Below are positions 26,601 through 38,828 of a stretch of DNA of 64,000 nucleotides, piece after piece. The position numbers were made by a program, and so were the translations under genes. The notes below the pieces were generated by a model. The model was not told where the DNA came from. It was given only the letters and a program-made list of their open reading frames with translations, and did no database searches. The stretch's first letter is position 1. Each line of letters starts with the position of its first letter. The DNA comes from Embiotoca jacksoni (lineage: Eukaryota; Chordata; Actinopteri; Embiotocidae), in the NCBI GenBank assembly GCA_022577435.1, contig JAKOON010000011.1, forward strand, positions 13,064,818 through 13,128,817, written 5' to 3'.

Positions 26601-28494
26601 AAGTCAGTAAAATGAGCACGGAAACACTCCAGTTCAGATTTTCTTTCAGGTGGTGCTAATTTCAGTCTCTACAGGGGTGTAATGCTGCTGGGAACAACCG
26701 TCTGCACCGTGGTTTTACACAATGTGCTCAGTGCCGGCAGATAAAGAGCCGGGGGGGATTGTGACAGCCCGCATCACAGGCTCTCCCTCATTAATAATTG
26801 AGTTCTTGTAAATATTGTGTCTCCTCGTTTTAACACGAGGCACCGTCCGGCCATTAACCTGCTCTTTAGACTCGAGTGGGAACAAAAGGTCACGCGCTGC
26901 GGTGGAGCAGTGTTTTTGTATATGAAGGGTTCTGCTCGAAAATGTATGGTGAGAATTGATGTTTAGATTGCAGGAAAGAAAAGCTCTTTGACATCGCTTT
27001 GATCCTCTGTAATATATAAGAAAAATCATGAGCCTGATATCTCACCGTAGACGACGACAGTAGCCGTGGCGCTGCGTCTCCTGGCAACGATGTTGCTGGC
27101 GACGCAGGTGTAGTTTCCCGAGTCGGAGAGTCGGGCCTCTGAGACGATTAGATTGTGGTCGCTTCTCGTATCCATCACGCCGTCGTCGTCGTCGTCGTCG
27201 TCGTCTTTAGAGCTCAGAGGCTCCTCGTTTTTCAGCCATTCCACCTGAAAACAACACGGTAAACATAAACACATTTGAAAATGATGCATCGGTGCTAAAA
27301 AAGTCAATTTAGTAGTAACTTTTCTGTGGTCTGATACATATAAAAGTGTTTAAATGGGGACCACCTTGGATGACACATATCAAGGGATTTGAGCTCGCTA
27401 AGCAGTTCAGAGTTTCTATGTACTGTTTTTATTCCGTTTGAGAAACCATCTCTAGAAAGCAATAAAACGGACTACAACTAGTCTCGGTTGCTCGGGTCGG
27501 CCTACTTCCTGGACTAGTAAACATTGCATACATTACATTCGCTTACATGTATGTTATACTGACGCGACTGGAAATGTTTTCCAGTTGTTAGTCGTGGAAA
27601 CGGAGATCACAAAAAGTTGAATATTTTGAGAGCCAATTGCCCCACAACATTTGGATTACAATTTTTATTGAGAAGGTAATTTGTTGTATAATCACAATAT
27701 TACACTCGAGGGAGTGCTTTAACGTCAAGTGCCTCCGTCCTGACCGCATCACTGCCGTGCCAATAATCACGTTAAAGCACACCCTCGAGTGTAATATCGC
27801 TTAATTACCACACCTAAGTTCACTGTGTGAATTGATGGGCGTGCTGAATTAAACGAAACCAGCTTTCATCCATTTTTCAATGTAACAAGTGGGGTGATAC
27901 ACGAGATTGATGCTTTATGAGGTACACCTAGAGAAAACTAATGCAGCCCAGGACAACAGCTTCGCTACAAACTGTACCGTTACGAAAGTCGCACGGTTCA
28001 GTTTTTTGTTCAAAACGGATTCAGAGATGTGTTAATTCAAGGATGTAGTTTTATTCAGGGTACCCTCGAAAGCGCCCGTCAATATATCGACATTCATTAA
28101 GATGTAAGAGGACACGTTCTGATCGCCAGATTAGCAGGTTGGTGGGAAACGTCTGACACGGCCGACGACCCCCTCAGAGGGAGCGATGTAGAGAAGGTAG
28201 GTCACATCTTCCGACGTTACCAAATCCGGCGGCCGTGTCGTGAAAAGGGAAAGTAATAAGGATTACAAAATAAAAGGACGCTCTGTTGATGCTCCTCTCC
28301 TCGCATGGCCGGCCCTGTAAATTGCTATTAATGTGCCACTAGCTTGAGCTTTTCATAGAGAGACACGAGCCGGGGCACACGAGGAGTAGGGGTTTTGATT
28401 TATGGCAGTGTGTTTGAGGATTAAAAACTCCGCCCCACTGGGAGCTCCATGTGTTTGTGTATGGGGGAGGGAAGAGGGGGGGGGGGTTGTACTC

Positions 28495-28561
<67 letters not shown>

Positions 28562-31500
28562 TGTGTGTGTGTGTGGGGCGAGTGTCCATTTGCCGAGGGA
28601 ATGTAACAACAGCCAGCTAACTCCGAGATTGCTTCGCTCTCTCGAAGCGCCCTGGATGAAAAAAAAAATGGAGCGCGGAAATCAATAAATCAGGAGTCAT
28701 GTTGTCACAAGCGTTTGTTTTTTTTTTTGCTCCTTTTGACAGCCCAAGAAGTCTTTCATCACGAGGCTTTAATTGAACTTCTTTTCATCAATTGGCTCCA
28801 CCGCTTCTTTAAAGGACCACACCGGTGGACTTGCACGGGCCTTTCTATCAGTTGTTTTTCTATATTATTTTATATTTCACAGCCTCGGCGTCTAATCAAC
28901 TCCCGTGTTTCTCCACAGTTGGTCGGTCGACTGAGTTATAATAAAAACAGTCAGTTTCAACCATCCACTGTGAAATGATACGAAACTCCCCTTTTTTCAT
29001 GCGGTTTCATCATTTTGATGTTTCTATGTTGCTCTCACACATTTTAAAGTCCCACTCGTGCAGTCACATCTCAATCTTGTATTTTGCTTTAACACTGAAA
29101 ATGGTGAAGCCTCACTTTGAAACGATGACAGGTGTTTTCTTTTAACACGTTCACGTATTTTGTGCAGAATTTGGAAAAGATTTCACCTATAATATCACCG
29201 AGAGACAAAATCTTTGGAGCTGATAATCAACCAACACTGACTTTTTGGCCATCCAACCCGATATCATACCGAAGCATGTAATACATCCAGCAGTCCACTA
29301 GCTGAATGACACGTTTGTGTTGTGATTTGAATTGTGTGTCCCAGGCCTTAAGCGAGGCCAAAGATCCCGTCCTCTAGTGGACTGATGGGTGTATTACAGG
29401 TGATGAGGTTATCTAATTTTGTATTAGCAACAAATGATATTTAGGAGATTCATGCATCAGCTCAAGTCTTCTTTGCTTTACTTTAATAAGTTCACTCAAT
29501 AAAATGCTTATTATTATCTGCCTGTGTTTATATAATGTGATAAAAGGTCACATTAATCGAATGGAGACGAAGCTGCTGCTCTCTAACTTTTAGAAAAGAC
29601 CTCGCAGTACATATGTTCGGTGAAGTAAGGTCAGTTTAAAAGCTTCCAACAGCGTACTGTATGTTTATCCAAATACAAATTGTGATTTAGGTTTATAAGA
29701 TAACAAATTACTTGGAAACATAATTCCACTTATTTCAGAAAAACAACTAAACTAAAACTGTTTCCCTGCATTTCCCCACATTATCTTGCTCCTGATGGAA
29801 TAATATAATGTGGGGAAACTCAGCGAATTGAAACTTAACCTCCAACCCTTTGTTCTCGTATTTAGATGGGATGCATATTTATAGAGAAGTGTCGCAATTG
29901 AACATGACAGGTACCAAGATCTAACCATTATGTTGAGTAAATTAAATATATTTCAACATTTAGTGGATAATGCGCCACCTCAGGAAATACAGTGAAACTA
30001 AACGCACTGCCTGAAGCAAATACTTATAGATGGGCCACATTGTATTACATAAAACATTTTTTTTTCCTCCCAGTAACAAATTTAATTTCTTCCACAAGCT
30101 AGTAAAACGGATAACTGTGCAACTGCTGTCTAGTCTGCAGAATTTGTATATTAATCTGTTTTTAAACCAACGGAGGGACGAATTTTCTCATGTATTCCAC
30201 ATCCGGGACACAAAGAGAGTGAAATTACTGCTTTGCATTAAATCTGTGTTACTAACGACCTTTATGTGTGCGAGCTGAGGGCACTGGACAAAATAACAGG
30301 AACACAATACAGTGAAATGCATGTCATTTGAAAGAAAACGGCAACTGAACATAAAAAGCTTTTCAGAATGGCAGGTTCTTTGGCGATACTAAAGATATCT
30401 GTGAAATGACAAAAGATTTAATATCCAAAATCAGAGTAATTGAAATGACCTTTTTTTCAATAAGGAGAGTGAGCAATCAGACTTTTATAACTTTCTATGA
30501 CTCCAAACACAGACCGCAGGACAGTCGGGACAGTGGAGGTTTATTGAAAATGAAGGCCAGAAGAGGTTTGACCTTTGCCAGTAAAAAAAAGCACTTGTGA
30601 TGCCAAAGGTGTCACACCGATCCATTCAACCAACTCTGGGCACTGCATTTTTATAGTTTTACTCAGCAGCGTCACACATAATTTATTAGACTTGGCAGCA
30701 TATAAAGCTGACCAGCTTTTCCTTAATGCCACATCGTCTACGGAGGCACAGTATGTATTTATAGATAGTTGACTAGGACGCCGATCGTTGTTGTACTTCC
30801 TCTAAAGGGGTCTCTTAAGATTACCCTCCTCTGCTGCTTGATTGTATCTCATTGCAAAGCCTTGAAACTACGTCGACGATCCCCATCAGCAGCAGCGCAC
30901 GCCACTGTGACACTAGGGGACAAGCTCACGGCTAATAAATAAAACTTAAAAGCATATTTGTCTGCCTATCTCACAACAAAATATTCTAATATTCGAGGTG
31001 TGAGCAAAAGGTTCCGAGACTGTTATCAACAATAACTATTGTGACTATAAGCGACTTCACCATGGACCTGAAACTTGAGCAGAGAAACATCAAATTGTGT
31101 GTCAAACTCAGGATATGGGCAACGTGGATTCGAGAAATGCTTTGAAAGCCTTTAGCGAGGAAGCAACGAGGTGGGCAGGTGTTTTGTGAGGCAGCACGTA
31201 ACCGTCCGAGATCAGAGAAGGTGTGTCAGGTCCGGTACGCAACCGGGTGGCTTTTCCTTGGGGTTGTGCACCGTGAGTTGGTCGCCCAGGGTCAGACTGT
31301 CAACACAGAGTTCTACTGTGATGTTCTGGAGGTGGGAAAACATCCGGCGCAAACAACGTGAACTGTGGCCCAGCGGCACTTGGGTTCTCCAACATGACAA
31401 CGAAGCGGTGAAAACCCGCAAGTTTCTCACCTGCAACGACACCATCGCTGCTCCCCACCAACCTTACTCACCAGATTTGGCTCCCTACGACTTTTTTCTG

Positions 31501-34500
31501 TTCCCTCAAATGAAGTTCAGGTTGAAGGGTCGCCACGTTGGCACTGTGGAGAGGATCCGGTGAGAATCAGAGACGGTGCATAAAGCGCGAACAGATCGAG
31601 ACTTCCAGGGAGCGTATCAAGGAATTCTTGGAGCGTTGTGTCGCTGCACAAAGGGAATTTCTCGAAGAGGATGGCGGTCGGTTAAAAATCAGGTCAGATA
31701 TTTGGTTGTTATAACCACAATCTCTCAACGTTTTCGTCGCATCATGTACTTGGGGCTTGAAATATCCACAATCTTGGCAAGTTTTCAATAACCACCAGTC
31801 CACCAGCATTCATTTAACTTAATTTACAATCTGTATTTCTCCCTGCCTGGAACACATTGTGATCATTTCTATGTACGGTAATATAAAGCCAGGAAATGCT
31901 GTGGAACAACAAATTGAGTGGGCAGCCGGCCATTAATGACTGGAGGTAATTGATAGCAGGAACACATTCTTTTTATGACACTGACAAAAGAAACCTTATC
32001 TATTATGGATTAATCGCATCATAATACCCGGCATATCTGTTAAAGAGGGTCAGATTTAGAGCCCACGTCTCCTTCTTTCACATAGGCCTACAAAGATGGG
32101 TAATTTTAAAAACATTACTCCGCCATTTGCCAAAAGAGACAGAGCCACTTGCTCACTATTATGTCAGCGAACTTCAGAAGGGCTGGCGCACACTGTAGAG
32201 CCACTCCACAGATTCAAGGATGGGAGGGTTTTTTTGGCAGGCTCGTGCCTGCTGTGCCTCTGTGAGTGTGTGGTTAGACAAAGTGTGATGAGGACAGAAG
32301 TGGTCAAAGTCTGTAGAGTTTTATTAGAGGGCTCATTTTGAGTTCTTATAACTGAGGTTACATTATCAGCTTGTCTGTAGCCTGAGGTTGTTAGAATTAA
32401 ACATTTCAATTACACACTAAAAAGTCTACAAAGTAAAAAAGGAAACCTGCATTATTAGTGTTGGCTGATAACAAATAAAAAAACAAAAACAACGCTTATT
32501 TTTATGTAGATAATTACGAAGTACAATAAAGGAATTTTAAACTACTTTACTGCATATTATTATATATTATATAGTAAAATGTAATTTATGTGATATAAAA
32601 ACAGTAAAAAAATGAAAATATGTCCTTCCACACTTATATTATACTTATTTATTATTTCATTTTTTATTCTCTTCTATTTTTTATTTTATGTGTATTTGCA
32701 ATTTTTGTTTTTACTTTCTCTGTACTTATCTTTCCTACCTGTATTCTAAAGCTGCTGTGACGACTAAATTTCCCCACTGCACGATTAATAAAGTCTAATT
32801 TTATCTTATCTTATTTAACAAAAGTGGTAAAAACTTGTACCCTTAATGCAGTTTATTTGAGCCAGCATCTTACAACCACACTGAAAAAGACAAGAACTTT
32901 CTGATCAATCCTTTTTAAGCTGGTATCGACACCATGCGAGCTGCGTTTGAGTGCTGAAGTATCGATTACTGCCGCATCGACCTGCCCGTCACCGAGGATC
33001 ATTCACTCACCCATTCTGCAACACTGTTGAATTGTTAAAGAAGCTCTGTGTCTCAGAAAATGTCTTCTTGATTAACATGTTACGTTTTTTTTTGTTTTTT
33101 TTTTAATTTTTTTTATTATCTTATATTCAACATCATAAAGCTTTTTAAAGTTGCATATGCTACAAAAATAAATTGCTGCATGAGAGTGCTGAGTATTCAG
33201 AGACAAGGACAAAGACTTCAGCAGCTGCAACTCCAAAACAAAACAAAAAAGTGTATTTAAACTGCCTTTGTCATAAGCTACTATTTTTGACTATTTAGTA
33301 TCAATGACTAAGAAAATAATCAAAACATCTGTTGAAAAAAAAAACATGGAAAGCTTTTCCTCGTATTATACCCTGATTTGAAAACTATGAAAGTGTTTGA
33401 CTTCCTGTTACAGTTAGAGCTCTGAGAAAAAAAAGGGTAAGTAATAGTAGACAGTAAAAAGAAGTAGAAAGATGAATCTTAAACAATAGTTGTTTTCCTT
33501 TTCATTTTAACCGAAGAAATAATTGTCCCCATTTTTCTCTCTGTGATCATATAGAAGTACATATATACATATATTTTATTCTTTTTTTGGGGGGGCCCTC
33601 ATCTTCAGGGATTCTGACACTGAAGTGAATAAAAATAATCTTTCTCATGTTTTTTGGCTTTGATTAATCTGTCTCGTTCCACCCCTCATGCGCTCTTTTC
33701 CTGATGTTCGCTGCAGGAAGTGTATAATCTGGGCCTGTGGTACGCGCTCTGCGTCGATCCCAGAGTCGCCCCTTTTGGGGGGGGGGGGAGCGATCGAGAG
33801 ATGGATATGCAGATGAGAAGGCAGCGACAGGACAGACTCAAAAGAGCCCGATAAGCCGGTGCCTATAGGGAGGACGGGGAAAAAACAGATTTGCTTAATT
33901 GGAAAATTTGTTCCACTTAGATAGCAGCGACCGGTGTTGAACCCCACCTCACCTAACCAGAAAGACCAGGCCTTATACGGGCGGTCGGTCGGGGTCGTGT
34001 CAAGGTCGACACGTTGACCAGCTAAGTTAAGCGAAAACCTGAAAGTTTTCCCACTAACTTTTGTGTCGATCTGTTCGTTTACAACCAGCGGAGACCGGAA
34101 AATAAAACAAATTCATGATATATTGAAAGCAGCATCAAATGGTCAACAGGGGGTCCGCGAACCAATCAGCATTTTTCTTAAAGCTTCGAGCTGTTTTGAA
34201 GATGTCGGGATGAGAGAGCCGGCGGGCGCTGGGTTTATCAGCAGTAAGGTGTCATCTTAAAGCTTAACATCAACAAAAACAGAAGTCATTCCAATTCCTC
34301 CCTGCACCAGGCGTCCACACTCAATTATTCCGAAAGCAGATGTAATGACCTACATTTACAATCATCTAAACGGGAAGTGAAAGCGACACGGAGACGATTA
34401 CAAAGCATCGCAGTAGGTTTTGTTCCATCTGATTCAATTAAGGCTGAGTTTCATTAACAGGCGTCCTCCTTTTCCTCCTTTCGCTTCCCCTCGCGCCTGC

Positions 34501-37500
34501 ACCCTCTCCGTCATGTATGGCCTTTTTCTCAATGCAACAATGACTTTAGTGAAATCACATTAAACAAATGAGCCCTCGAAATCTGACAGCAGCATATTCC
34601 GGAGGCTAGGGGAGGGGGAGGAGGGTGGAGGGGGTGGGGGGGGGGGGACGGGAGCTAAACCCTCACCGTGTCCTTGGTTTATCTCGACACCGGTCTCTGG
34701 AAATGTTATGTTTATCACTGAATAATTACATTTTAAGGACTTTAAATGACTTTGGATGAGAGGCTTAATGATTAATTACACTTGGTATGGAATACTTGGG
34801 CGGGTAATGTTGGGGCTAATGATTGTAAAACATTTTTTTCCTAAAGTTGCTGAAGACCTTTTTTTTTTTTTCTTTTTTTTTTTTTCTCCCCATCACTAAA
34901 CTTTTAGTTTTGCGAAAACCTTTCTGGGATATCACGTTGAGGAAGCTGCATGATAAAGGTTTGACAGCTTTTCTCCTGAAGTCAGACTGAACGCTTCCTA
35001 CATGCTGGATATAAACTAATCAATTTCCTGGTTGTGACAGATTCCCCCGAAATCAGGTATTTAAAACATTTGAGGAAGAAATTAGGCCACACAGTTTCAG
35101 AACCGAGAAAATCAAAAACTTCATTTAAATGTGCATTTGGTTTGAAAACTTCATCTTAACATAACGATAACAGTTTTCTGCGTTAAAGTTATGCAACTTT
35201 TGTTGTCATGGCAACAGTAAATGTGGTTTTAAAAAAAAACTATCCCGACCCCTGGTTGGAAGCAGGAAGCGAACAGCGGCCTCCTGCAAATTACTAATTA
35301 CTGTTACTAATATCTATTTATTCAACATTTTTCAACAGAGAGTGAAATAATTTTGTGATTTAACATCCATCCCTTCAAAACATTCACAATTAGGTAAGAC
35401 CCACTTCTGCTGTTTGTAATTCACACACACATAGTAAAAGACAGCTGGCTGTCGACAAAAGCTTTCATGCGTCGGTAACCCAACTTGCTAAATTTGACCG
35501 ATTCCCAGCAGATGTCACTTTTCCGTTCATGTAATTTCGTCTGAGTCATTGGCAACTCCCGCAAACTCACTGTTATCTCTATCCCACGCTGTGTAAAAAG
35601 ATCTCGCTGGCTTCGCTCACGGGTCCAGTTGTGATTCAAACCTCGACGGAGAGTCACCTACGTAGTTACAGATGCAGCGCAAGGGAGTCAAAACACAGAT
35701 GGGTATATATGTGCATATGTTTTCTGCTCTATTCCAAGCCAATAATGTACGAACTTCAATATTAACGATACTAATGTGTTATGTTTTAATAGGAATGTTT
35801 CTATTTCATGTGTACATCTGCAATTACTGCAAGAAAACATGACTACATTCAGTTGTTGAGCTAACAAGCTAATGCTAATAATGAGGTTTTTTTGGTTGTT
35901 GTTTTTTTTATGCGTGGGTCAGAATTCATTCATTCATTTGTTATTTTTCTTTAAAGATTATTGTTTGGTATTTTATGGGGGGGAAGGAGGAGGGGAGGGT
36001 TAAGGTGACGATAATGTTTATTGTAAACTTCTGTGTCTATAAAAAGAGGAGCCCTGTAGTTGACTCCGTTGTCACCAATAAACTGAAGCAGGCTTAAGCT
36101 GTTTTTACTATGATCCATTTTTCTGCGGTCTGACTTACAGTGCGCACAGATTACTGCCTCTATCACTGCCGGGACAGATAATATGGCATTCTCTGATTTT
36201 TTTTTTTCATTAACATCCTACACAGCAGCCCATGCAGTAAACTCCCGGGTGGCTTAGTTACAGCGAGATGCGGATAAAGTTCTTCTTTCTCTCTCTCTCT
36301 CTCTCGCTGTTAGTGTTGCTTCTGAGAACACGAACAGAGCGGCGACATAAGGGGATTTCAAGCTGTACAGTCGGCTGCATGGGCGTTTACGCGTTGAAAC
36401 AGCATGCAAAGTTCATTTCATTTGCATCTCGTCAACAGAGCATTTACTCTATTGTCAGATCTCACCCCCCTCACCCCCCCCACACAAAAAAAAAAACAAA
36501 AAACCTGCATTTCTTCCACATCATGAGTATTAATTTCCATCAGGATGGATTGCAAACTGCAGGATCGAGGAAGCCTCACACATAAATGACATGACCAAAA
36601 TAAATATGCCTCAGAATAATAGAGTTTAACAGATCACAGTGCATCATGACCTCAATTCCATAAAACTCAAGCCGCGGCTGAGCTTCGGCTTCTCTCCGAG
36701 CCAAATTTCACAGAGCTGGTTACAAAAAAAAAAAAAAAAAAAAAAGGCTTTAACCTCTCAGCAGCGCCTAAAGTCACAAAAAGAGGAAAAGTACCGAGCC
36801 ACAACTCTGGATGTGAGCTTTTTTTTTCCGAGGTGCAAGTCATACTAGAGGGAGCTGGATTCTGTCGCTGCATTATTTACCATTACCATTCCCTTTGTTA
36901 GCCAGAGTCGCATTAATGAATGCATGAGCAGTTGCCTATTTGATGACCACAATGCATCGGGGAGACTAGTGGTACACCGATGCTCCATTTGAGTGAGCTG
37001 AATCATTCATCACGCGCGCATTCACACACACACACCCTCTCGCTAATACATTTTTACCTACACTACGCGAGCTTTGGAGCTTCGAGGAGTCCTAAAGCTC
37101 CACATTTGATTGAAAAATACAGAACTAATGTTTTCGGACTCTGAAGAAAATGTTTGGGAAAGATAGTTCAATAGACCTGCTGTAAATCCCATTTTAGGGA
37201 CGCCTTTAATGTTTAGTCAGCGTGACAGACAGGTGTTGACTGAAGTCATTTTGTGGCTGTATTTTGTAGTTCTGTTTGTTCGCGTAATATTAAGAATGCT
37301 CAGTGTCCTCGTGCAGTAAAAACTGAGGAGGATAAAGCTTCAGAAACCCCCGAGGGGTGTTCGTAAAGCCGAGACTTTAAAAATGCACGTTAATTCCTAT
37401 TTGCAGTGTATATTTGTATGTCTCATTTGTCATCCAAGAATTGTTTGTATTAGTTCATTTTTATCTTATGCTTCCACTTCCTGTTTCCTGGGGACGTTTT

Positions 37501-38794
37501 TTTTTTGGGGGCTGCGCACCGCTTTTGTATACTTTGGCAGCGCCTTCCCTGAAGTCGCCGTTCAGCATTGATGAAAAGTAAATTCCTGTGCGTGTACCAT
37601 CTTGGACTAAGCCTCAACTAAGACCCGTCACACTTGTATTATGACGTCTGCAAATATGGACGCAAACTCACTGAAATAAACTCAAAAGTTTACCGTCTGA
37701 TCTGTAACTTCATACTCATTGTTTCATATCAAATCCAAAGTGCTGGAAAAGAGCCCAACTGCTGAGAAATGAGACGCTGTCCCAGTTACTCTGACTGTGC
37801 TGAATGTAATTAAAAAGATTCGACTAATAGATGAAAATTCTCGATTGATTGTATTTTTTTTTTTTTTGCCGTGTGAGCAAACATTCCTGACGTAAACGAA
37901 GCGTCATGAAACATTAGTAACTTATTAGTTAAAGCCCTGTCAATCAATGCTTTGGAGTGGTAGCTGGGGTTCAGGTCGCCTGCGCTTTGAAACGTCCTGG
38001 TCGGGCTGTCGTTTTTGTTTACGCGCAGATCACAGCTCTGTGCCTTTAAGGAAAGGCAAAGCTTGCCGATGCTCGGGCACACATGGCTTTGATACTGACG
38101 TGTCCGCCTACTGAGGCTCCACATGAAGGCACACAACATCAGAGCGCCGCGCAAACACACCACTCAACGGGACTGTCCGTGAGCGCCTCGTTTCATATTC
38201 AGAGTAAAAATTAAAACGCCAATGACAGGCGCGCGCACACACACACACACACACACAGACAGCTGCAGAGGGGAGAGTCATAGCGAGAGTGAAATGAATG
38301 CGACATCTAAATAAGTCATAGCCACACAACCTTTTATCCGTCAACATGGCCGACAGAGAACAGAGCAGCTCATGTTGCTGGTTAGATAATGCTCCCAGTG
38401 TATGAATGATTTCTCTAACTCGAACAGAGCAACTAAACAAATGGCGTCTTCGTCTCATCGAATAAAAACCGCTCCGGCTGACACTAAACCGAAGAGAGGT
38501 TCCGATGTGTCTTTGATTCGCTGCGACTGGAGAGCGACACAACAACGCGTGGTGAAAACAGAGCGCGAGTCGGACCAGATGACGGCTCCCCGTCCAAGGC
38601 GGCGGGCGGGAAAGAAATGTTACTCGTTTGAAGTGTGAGAAAGCCCCCCCTCCCCCCCACCCACCCCGCCTCACCTCAGCCACAGGCACTCCCTCTGGGG
38701 GACGGCAGTGCAGCACGATCATGCCGTTCAGAGGAACCTCGGTGCCTTGGGGGTCCTGCTCGAAATTCTTCCTCAGGTCTGAGGGGGAAGAGGG

Positions 38795-38828
<34 letters not shown>

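Larger units (their letters stand above)
27245..38674. other. Intron 4 of unc5d
   Basis: 11.4 kb. Contains repeat family A (27385-27810), a long (GT)n tract, repeat family C (29266-29405), a mariner relic (30994-31746), a LINE 3' end (32640-32818), G-rich runs (33590-33600, 33776-33790, 34630-34648), T-runs (34858-34886) and a homeodomain-site-rich stretch (34690-34825). The remainder (35000-38600) looks single-copy apart from A-runs at 36723-36746 and a (CA)n tract at 38232-38258. No second gene was found. Confidence 0.65.
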
